A stretch of 7,578 nt of DNA, from contig PMEC01000254.1 of the NCBI GenBank assembly GCA_003155705.1, positions 6,835 to 14,412 of the forward strand. Reading direction: 5' to 3'. Shown here piece after piece: positions 1 to 5,218 of this stretch. Source of the stretch: Bacteroidales bacterium. GTDB taxonomy: Bacteria > Bacteroidota > Bacteroidia > Bacteroidales > VadinHA17. Position numbers and translations under genes: made by a program. Numbering within the stretch: position 1 is the first letter of the stretch; each line of letters starts with the position of its first letter. The notes under the pieces were generated by a model, which saw only the letters and a list, made by a program, of their open reading frames with translations, did no database searches and was not told the DNA's origin.

Positions 1-1662
1 ACAGCTGAAGTCAGGAAAACCCAGAACATAGAACAGACTGATGAAGGTCTGTTTGCAATGGTATCATTGATGGGAGGTGAGCTGAGCCCTTCACTTGAAA
101 CCAATCTTGATCATATCAGTGAAAACGCTATCTTTTTCGATGAGCATACCTGCGGAGCGGATGAAAGTATCAACCGACCTTACTCAGAGAACTCAACAAA
201 ACAATGGCTGCAAAAGGGAGCTTATGCCTGGGAAGCTCTTAAAAAAGTTACACTATTGAATGAAGAAGCACTGGCACGTTTTCAGGAGTTCCTTAAAAAG
301 GCAGATTTCCCGGTGATCTATATTATCAATCCTATGGGCTGGAGCCGCTCAGGAGTAGTTAATTTATTTGTTGATTACCAGGTCCTGCCTGTTAATATAA
401 AATGCAAAATAACAGATATCTCCACCGGGAAGGAAGTCCCTGCTCAAGTGGTTTCAAAACGCGCCGAAGGAGCATATTGGGCTCTGGATGTTAGCGACAT
501 TCCTGCCATGGGATACAAAGCATTGAAGATCGAGCCCACGAACCAGCAGTTGACATCGGAAGCCGGTACAAATGTTGAGGTTCTAGAGAATAAATTTTAT
601 AAGATAGTTATTGATAAAACAACAGGTGCAATCAGCAGCATGTTCGATAAAGATCTGAAAGAGGAACTGTCAGATAGTCAGAATCCATTTAGAATTGGTC
701 AGCCTGTGAAGGAAACATCTGTTAAACGTGATGTTGCTCCATTCGTTCATACTACAGTCTCGAATGTATCGGTTAATGCAGGTACCAATGGACCCGTCTG
801 GGAGAGTGTTCGAATAGTATCCGACCTCGAAGGCTTTGAAAAAGGTACTGAAGTCGCTCCAAAAGGAATGGAACTGGAAATAAGATTATTTAAGAATATT
901 AAGAAAGTTGAATTCAAATATATGGCGCATAAGCTAATAATTACTGATCCTGAAGCTTTGTATGTTGCTTTTCCATTCTCACTTCCTGATTCACGGATTG
1001 TGTTTGAGACAATCGGAGGAACTCTGACGCAAGGGCAGCAATTGCCGGGATCAGCTTCAGACTGGAATGTAGCTCAGAACTTTGTTTCGGTTCGTGGAAG
1101 GACTGGCCAGATAATAGTTGTAAGCAATGAAGTTCCATTATGGCAGTTCAGCGATTTCAACATGAATAAGTACGAGCGTTATCCCAAAAAGGGAAAAACG
1201 TGGCTTTACTCATGGGTGATGAACAACTACTGGTTCACCAATTTCCGGGCTTACCAGGAAGGCGCCTTCAGCTGGAGCTATCAGATAACATCTACGTCTG
1301 ATACCACAAACAGCTATGCAACCAAATATGCCTGGAGTGAAAGAAATCCTTTCCCGTCAAGGACATTTCCTTCCGGGAAAAATGAAATGAAATCTCCACT
1401 CCTGGAGACTCTAAAGATAAATGCACCTCTCAATGCCATGCTGGTAAATAGCAGACCCGTGTATGACAAAAAGAGTGCAATCCTGCTTCATTTCAGGGAA
1501 CTTGAAGGATTAACGGCTGATATTACATTATCATCGGCAATATTGGGGCAGACAATTAGTAAAATATTTGAGGTTAATGCTATCGGCAAACAAGTTGGTG
1601 ACTCCCTGTCATCAATTAACCTAAAACCATTTGAAGTCAAATTTATTGAGGTGGATTTTTAA
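1..1662 (+). CDS. Glycoside hydrolase family 38 (alpha-mannosidase-type) protein, 5'-truncated by the window edge
   Basis: The reading frame is open from base 1 to the TAA at 1660-1662, giving 553 visible residues; the true start is upstream, and the first in-frame ATG (58) is internal. GH38 enzymes are retaining, metal-dependent exo-alpha-mannosidases. Their catalytic nucleophile lies in the N-terminal domain, which is not visible here. What is seen is the end of the catalytic/helical region with an FDEHTCGA motif (visible residues 46-53). Beta-rich C-terminal domains follow: an IINPMGWSRSG strand (109-119), the ENKFYKIVID...GAISSMFDKD segment (196-218) typical of GH38 C-termini, and WVMNNYWFTNF (405-415). 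In bacterial relatives the motif is usually EHTWGA, so Cys in place of Trp is unusual. The His of this motif may be the fourth metal ligand by analogy with animal GH38 enzymes (inference). Family call is good; substrate linkage is unknown. Confidence 0.85.
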   Translation, partial: TAEVRKTQNIEQTDEGLFAMVSLMGGELSPSLETNLDHISENAIFFDEHTCGADESINRPYSENSTKQWLQKGAYAWEALKKVTLLNEEALARFQEFLKKADFPVIYIINPMGWSRSGVVNLFVDYQVLPVNIKCKITDISTGKEVPAQVVSKRAEGAYWALDVSDIPAMGYKALKIEPTNQQLTSEAGTNVEVLENKFYKIVIDKTTGAISSMFDKDLKEELSDSQNPFRIGQPVKETSVKRDVAPFVHTTVSNVSVNAGTNGPVWESVRIVSDLEGFEKGTEVAPKGMELEIRLFKNIKKVEFKYMAHKLIITDPEALYVAFPFSLPDSRIVFETIGGTLTQGQQLPGSASDWNVAQNFVSVRGRTGQIIVVSNEVPLWQFSDFNMNKYERYPKKGKTWLYSWVMNNYWFTNFRAYQEGAFSWSYQITSTSDTTNSYATKYAWSERNPFPSRTFPSGKNEMKSPLLETLKINAPLNAMLVNSRPVYDKKSAILLHFRELEGLTADITLSSAILGQTISKIFEVNAIGKQVGDSLSSINLKPFEVKFIEVDF

Positions 1663-1690
1663 TGCTGACGGTGGTGATCAAGGATTTCAA

Positions 1691-1790
1691 CTTCTTTAAC
1701 CTTTTTTAACCTCTCTAAGAATAAAAAAACTGTAATTTTATCTTATCATTTATGATCTTGACCGGATCTAATCCCTTTAACTCTTTTAAC
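1691..1790 (+). repeat. Two pairs of TTTAAC repeats in a pyrimidine-rich spacer
   Basis: The 148-base gap between the GH38 gene and the oxidoreductase holds four TTTAAC hexamers in two pairs: 1695-1700 with 1705-1710 (10 bases apart) and 1776-1781 with 1785-1790 (9 bases apart). Each hexamer sits in a C/T-rich context such as CTTCTTTAAC. The two pairs are about 81 bases apart, and the second ends 20 bases before the ATG at 1811. A small palindrome, ATCAT-TT-ATGAT (1745-1756), lies between them. The spacing of roughly one helical turn would suit a DNA-binding protein, but the repeats could equally be a low-complexity remnant. No clear terminator or canonical Bacteroidota promoter is seen in this gap. 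Confidence 0.45.
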
Positions 1791-1810
1791 CACTTCAAAA
1801 TCAGATTAAT

Positions 1811-3172
1811 ATGACAAAAAGAAGAGAATTTATCAAGAAAAGTATTCTTGGAACAGCCGGTATTGCCATAGGGGGTCTCGGATTCAGCCGTCGTTCCTAT
1901 AATTCAATTATCGGTTCCAACGACCGTGTAACTGTTGCTGTTGTAGGAATACGCGGACAGGGAGGCACACACATTAACAGCTATTGTGGGATGAAGGACA
2001 GCAAGAACGTCCGTCTGAAAACTCTTTGCGATGCTGATGAACAGTATTTTGCTGACAAAGTAAAAATTGTCCAGACCAGAACGGGGGAAACTCCGACAAC
2101 AGTTTGGGATATCCGTCGGGTCCTTGAAGACAAGGAGATTGATGCAGTTTCATGTGCAATTCCAAATTTCTGGCACGCACTGGCAACTATATGGGCCTGC
2201 CAGGCCGGTAAACACGTTTACATTGAGAAACCTGCGACTCATAATATTTTTGAGGGGCGCAAAATGGTTGAAGCCGCTAAAAAATATAATGTCCGTGTTC
2301 AGAACGGTTTACAAAACCGGTCCATTCCGGGAGTGATGGAAGCGATTAAGTTCCTTCACGACGGAGGTATTGGCGATGTCTTCATGGCAAAAGGAAATTG
2401 TTATAAAGCTCGTGATTCCTTCGGGATAGCAAAAGACGGTGAACCGCCTGCCTCGCTTCATTATGACTATTGGCTGGGGCCATGTGAATGGAGACCATAT
2501 AATGAAAAACATACTCATTACAACTGGCACTGGTTCTGGTTAACAGGTGGTGGTGATACAGCCAACCAGGGTCCTCACCAGTTCGATATTGCCCGCTGGG
2601 GACTTAATAAGAATGAACATCCGGTTACTGTCTCTTCAATGGGCAATCTTTTCGGCATAGATCCCAAAGAGTGTGAACAGGAGACTCCTAATACACAGAC
2701 CTCAATATTTAAATACAGCGATGGAAAGATCCTCGAATTTGAGACCCGTGGTCGTTATACTAATGAGGAAGGAAGCCTGGGGATCAGTATTGGTAATATC
2801 TTCTATGGGACTGAGGGGTACGTCGAGATAAACGGAGGTCAGTGGAAAGCATTCCGGAAACGTGAAAGACAACCATTCGCAGGGTCAAACGTTGGCGAAA
2901 AACCAACTGATTTAATGGCACCTCCCGGAGGCGGTGGTCATTATGGCAACTTTATTGATGCAATTCGTTCAGGAAAGAATGAAGACCTTCATTGCCATAT
3001 TCTTGAAGGCTATATGTCGGCTTGTCTGCCCGCTCTTGCCAATATCTCATACCGGATGGGTCGCCAACTCACATTTGATGGTGTAAAAGAGAAATTTGTG
3101 AAAGACCCCGAAGCTGACAAGCTGCTGACAAGAGTCTATCGCAAACCTTATGTAGTACCCGATGCGGTATAG
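1811..3172 (+). CDS. Tat-exported Gfo/Idh/MocA family oxidoreductase
   Basis: Complete 453-residue protein, probably an NAD(P)-dependent sugar or polyol dehydrogenase acting outside the cytoplasm. The N-terminus has a twin-arginine leader (KRREFIKK at 3-10, then the hydrophobic stretch ILGTAGIAIGG at 12-22), which supports the ATG at 1811; no strong Shine-Dalgarno precedes it. A Rossmann fold follows with VAVVGIRGQG (42-51). The family signature EKP is at 139-141, with K140 as the expected catalytic lysine. The substrate domain carries YWLGPCEWRPYN (220-231) and NQGPHQFD (252-259). The more common D-x3-H catalytic pair here reads N252-x3-H256. The C-terminal FIDAIRSGK segment (381-389) is also typical. 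Tat export fits proteins that fold around a cofactor in the cytoplasm. GH109 glycosidases share this fold and use NAD, but the intact EKP motif argues for a dehydrogenase. Substrate is unknown; neighbouring glycosidases suggest a glycan-derived sugar. Confidence 0.9.
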   Translation: MTKRREFIKKSILGTAGIAIGGLGFSRRSYNSIIGSNDRVTVAVVGIRGQGGTHINSYCGMKDSKNVRLKTLCDADEQYFADKVKIVQTRTGETPTTVWDIRRVLEDKEIDAVSCAIPNFWHALATIWACQAGKHVYIEKPATHNIFEGRKMVEAAKKYNVRVQNGLQNRSIPGVMEAIKFLHDGGIGDVFMAKGNCYKARDSFGIAKDGEPPASLHYDYWLGPCEWRPYNEKHTHYNWHWFWLTGGGDTANQGPHQFDIARWGLNKNEHPVTVSSMGNLFGIDPKECEQETPNTQTSIFKYSDGKILEFETRGRYTNEEGSLGISIGNIFYGTEGYVEINGGQWKAFRKRERQPFAGSNVGEKPTDLMAPPGGGGHYGNFIDAIRSGKNEDLHCHILEGYMSACLPALANISYRMGRQLTFDGVKEKFVKDPEADKLLTRVYRKPYVVPDAV

Positions 3173-3208
3173 TTGAAGTGGGGTGGCGCTAAGCAAGACT
3201 TTAAACAT

Positions 3209-3247
3209 AAGGGGGATGTAAAATTTATTTTCATCCCTCTTCCTTTT
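3209..3247 (+). terminator. Rho-independent terminator after the oxidoreductase gene
   Basis: A stem pairs GGGATG (3213-3218) with CATCCC (3232-3237). It extends inward with AAAA (3220-3223) against TTTT (3228-3231) around a one-base bulge at 3219, and outward through 3209-3212 against 3238-3241 with one G-T pair. The downstream arm runs into TCTTCCTTTT (3238-3247). It begins 37 bases after the stop codon and should end transcription from the upstream genes, separating them from the GH3 gene. Confidence 0.75.
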
Positions 3248-3266
3248 AAAAATATTTTTGCTGAGG

Positions 3267-3281
3267 ATAACAATCTGTTAT
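3267..3281. promoter_or_regulatory. Inverted repeat, possible operator upstream of the GH3 gene
   Basis: ATAACA (3267-3272) and its exact reverse complement TGTTAT (3276-3281) flank the three-base spacer ATC. The element lies after the terminator and 63 bases before the GH3 start, where a promoter for the downstream unit is expected. The short symmetric form fits a dimeric transcription factor better than an RNA hairpin. No regulator gene is in the window, and a short AT-rich palindrome can arise by chance. The rest of the 3248-3344 spacer is AT-rich and shows no convincing Bacteroidota -33/-7 pair. Confidence 0.35.
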
Positions 3282-3344
3282 AAAAAAATAAGCTTTGGAA
3301 ATCTTTTAGCACTATTTTTATAGAAAATCTAAAATAAGAGAATT

Positions 3345-5192
3345 ATGAGAACAAAGAACATTTTTTTTCAGAACAGCAATTCAATTATGATCATCGTTTT
3401 GGCGCTGGTTTTAATCTTAGAATCCTGTAATACAAATGTTTATCTGGATCCCAAAGCCCCTGTTGCACAAAGGGTGGATAACCTGATAAAGAAAATGACC
3501 CTCGATGAAAAGATAGGGCAGATGATGCAATCGGAGCGGGGCAATAAGAAGATTGATTCCCTGTTACAATATTCATTTCTCGGATCTGTACTTAGTGGCG
3601 GTGGAAGTATCCCTGATCAAAATAATCCGCAGGGCTGGACAAAAATGTACAATGATTTGCAGAAAGCTTCTTTATCAACGCGGCTGAAGATCCCGATGAT
3701 TTACGGGATTGATGCTGTTCATGGAAATAATAATGTGTACGGGACCACTATTTTTCCCCACAATATAGGTTTAGGCTGTACACGCGATACATTCCTGGTG
3801 AGAAAATGTGCTGAGATTACAGCAATGGAGGTAAGAGCCACGGGGTTAAACTGGACATTCAGTCCATGTATTGCCGTACCCCGCGATATAAGATGGGGCA
3901 GAACATATGAAGGATTCGGTGAAACGCCTGAGCTTCAGTCAATGATGGCCGGAGCAGCAGTCAAAGGTTATCAGGGTGGATCGCTCGGAACCCCGAACCA
4001 TATTCTTGCCTGTGCAAAACATTACGTTGGTGACGGAGGCACAACAGGTGGGAAAGATCAGGGTAATACTGAAGTTACGGAAGATGTTCTCAGGAAGATC
4101 TTCCTTCCCGGTTATATCAAAGCTATAGAATCTGGTGTGGGTTCCGTTATGGCATCATATAACAGCTGGAACGGACTAAAATGTCATGCCAGTAAGTTTC
4201 TTATAACAGACGTGTTAAAAGGAGAACTTAAGTTCGATGGTTTTGTCGTTTCCGACTGGGAAGCTGTAAAGCAGTGTGCCCCCGATTTCAAGGAAGCAAT
4301 TAAGATTAGCGTTAATGCAGGTGTCGATATGTTCATGGAGGCTTACAGACCGCAGGAATTTATTAAACTTTTAAAAGAGCTTGTTAAGGAAGGGGCCGTA
4401 TCACAGAGCAGGATTGATGATGCTGTCAGTAGGATACTATCTATAAAATTCAAAATGGGATTGTTTGAAAATCCTTATGCTACTATGGCCCTGGCTGATA
4501 GTCTTGGAAATGATTATCACAGGAGTATTGCACGTCAGGCTGTACGCGAATCTCTCGTTCTGCTTAAGAACAAAAAGGAAATGCTGCCTCTTTCAAAATC
4601 AAAGGGAAAGATCCTGGTTGCGGGTCCTAAATCAAACGATCTTGGCACGCAATGCGGTGGCTGGACTATAACCTGGCAGGGAAATCAAGGAGCTATAACG
4701 AAAGGCACTACAATTCTCGAAGCTATTAGAAATACAAAAGGACCGGATAATGTCATTTTTTCAGAGGATGGCGCTTCTAAAGTAAAATGCGGTGTCGCAG
4801 TTGTGGTTATTGGCGAAACTCCTTATGCAGAAGGAAAAGGTGATAATCATGAACTTACGCTGAAGACTGAAGATCTTAAAGTCATTGACAATGTAAAGAA
4901 ACTGGGTATTCCCTATGTTGTCCTGCTAATCAGCGGAAGACCATTAATCCTGGATAAAGCAATCAGCGATGCGAATGCCTTAGTAGCCTGCTGGTTACCA
5001 GGAACGGAAGGTTTGGGTATTACTGATGTTCTTTTTGGTGATTATAATTTTACTGGAAAATTATCCCATACCTGGCCGGCTTCAATAAAGCAGGTACCAA
5101 TCAACTTTGGTGATGCTGACTATGCCCCACTGTTTCCTTATGGTTATGGGTTAAATTATAATAACACACAAAGCATCGGAGGTGCCAAATAA
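3345..5192 (+). CDS. GH3 family beta-glucosidase / exo-beta-glucanase, lipoprotein
   Basis: Complete 615-residue two-domain GH3 enzyme of the barley ExoI type, expected to release beta-linked glucose from oligo- or polysaccharide ends by a retaining mechanism. A lipoprotein signal is clear: hydrophobic IMIIVLALVLILESC (14-28) with lipobox LESC and C28 as lipid anchor. The residues after C28 (NTN) lack the acidic surface-export signal of Bacteroidota, so a periplasm-facing location is likelier (inference). The TIM-barrel domain has GIDAVHGNNNVYG (121-133), WGRTYEGFGE (184-193), AKHYVGDGG (224-232) and VVSDW (301-305), with D304 as nucleophile. The second domain has GGWTITWQG (438-446) and GETPYAEGKGD (490-500); E491 is the likely acid/base by analogy with barley E491. 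It ends at YGYGLNY with no fibronectin-III tail. The start has a weak A/G-rich upstream tract (AAATAAGAG). The next gene follows after 26 bases, so co-transcription is likely. Exact linkage preference is not readable. Confidence 0.93.
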   Translation: MRTKNIFFQNSNSIMIIVLALVLILESCNTNVYLDPKAPVAQRVDNLIKKMTLDEKIGQMMQSERGNKKIDSLLQYSFLGSVLSGGGSIPDQNNPQGWTKMYNDLQKASLSTRLKIPMIYGIDAVHGNNNVYGTTIFPHNIGLGCTRDTFLVRKCAEITAMEVRATGLNWTFSPCIAVPRDIRWGRTYEGFGETPELQSMMAGAAVKGYQGGSLGTPNHILACAKHYVGDGGTTGGKDQGNTEVTEDVLRKIFLPGYIKAIESGVGSVMASYNSWNGLKCHASKFLITDVLKGELKFDGFVVSDWEAVKQCAPDFKEAIKISVNAGVDMFMEAYRPQEFIKLLKELVKEGAVSQSRIDDAVSRILSIKFKMGLFENPYATMALADSLGNDYHRSIARQAVRESLVLLKNKKEMLPLSKSKGKILVAGPKSNDLGTQCGGWTITWQGNQGAITKGTTILEAIRNTKGPDNVIFSEDGASKVKCGVAVVVIGETPYAEGKGDNHELTLKTEDLKVIDNVKKLGIPYVVLLISGRPLILDKAISDANALVACWLPGTEGLGITDVLFGDYNFTGKLSHTWPASIKQVPINFGDADYAPLFPYGYGLNYNNTQSIGGAK

Positions 5193-5203
5193 ATGCCAAA
5201 TAA
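5183..5203 (+). repeat. 11-base tandem duplication spanning the GH3 stop codon
   Basis: TGCCAAATAA occurs at 5183-5192 and again at 5194-5203, a period of 11 bases. The first copy contains the last two sense codons and the TAA stop of the GH3 gene. The second copy carries another TAA in a different frame, which also closes the frame of the downstream gene upstream of its ATG. It looks like a small local slippage duplication. Confidence 0.7.
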
Positions 5204-5218
5204 TTATATATTAATTTG

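Noticed and set aside
58..60. ATG at 58 as the real start of the GH38 gene
   Set aside because: The same frame is open upstream to base 1, and the encoded region begins in the middle of the GH38 fold, so the true start lies outside the window.
941..1138. Minus-strand ORF inside the GH38 gene, and similar short ORFs inside the oxidoreductase and GH3 genes
   Set aside because: They lie fully within well-supported genes, show no recognisable domain and have low-complexity or unlikely compositions.
1811..3172. GH109-type NAD-dependent glycosidase as alternative for the oxidoreductase
   Set aside because: The fold and Tat leader would fit, but the intact EKP motif and the YWLGP/NQGPHQFD signatures match the dehydrogenase-type branch better. 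A family HMM comparison would be decisive.
3265..3274. GGATAACAAT identical to part of the E. coli lac operator
   Set aside because: A ten-base match to an operator from a distant phylum is most likely chance; only the local inverted symmetry is retained as a finding.
3257..3297. Possible Bacteroidota promoter: TTTG at 3257-3260 with TAAGCTTTG at 3289-3297
   Set aside because: The -7 box has one base too many between TA and TTTG, and the 28-base gap is too long for the usual spacing.
3312..3323. CTAT-TTTT-ATAG mini-hairpin before the GH3 start
   Set aside because: A four-base AT-rich stem is too weak and too likely by chance in this composition.
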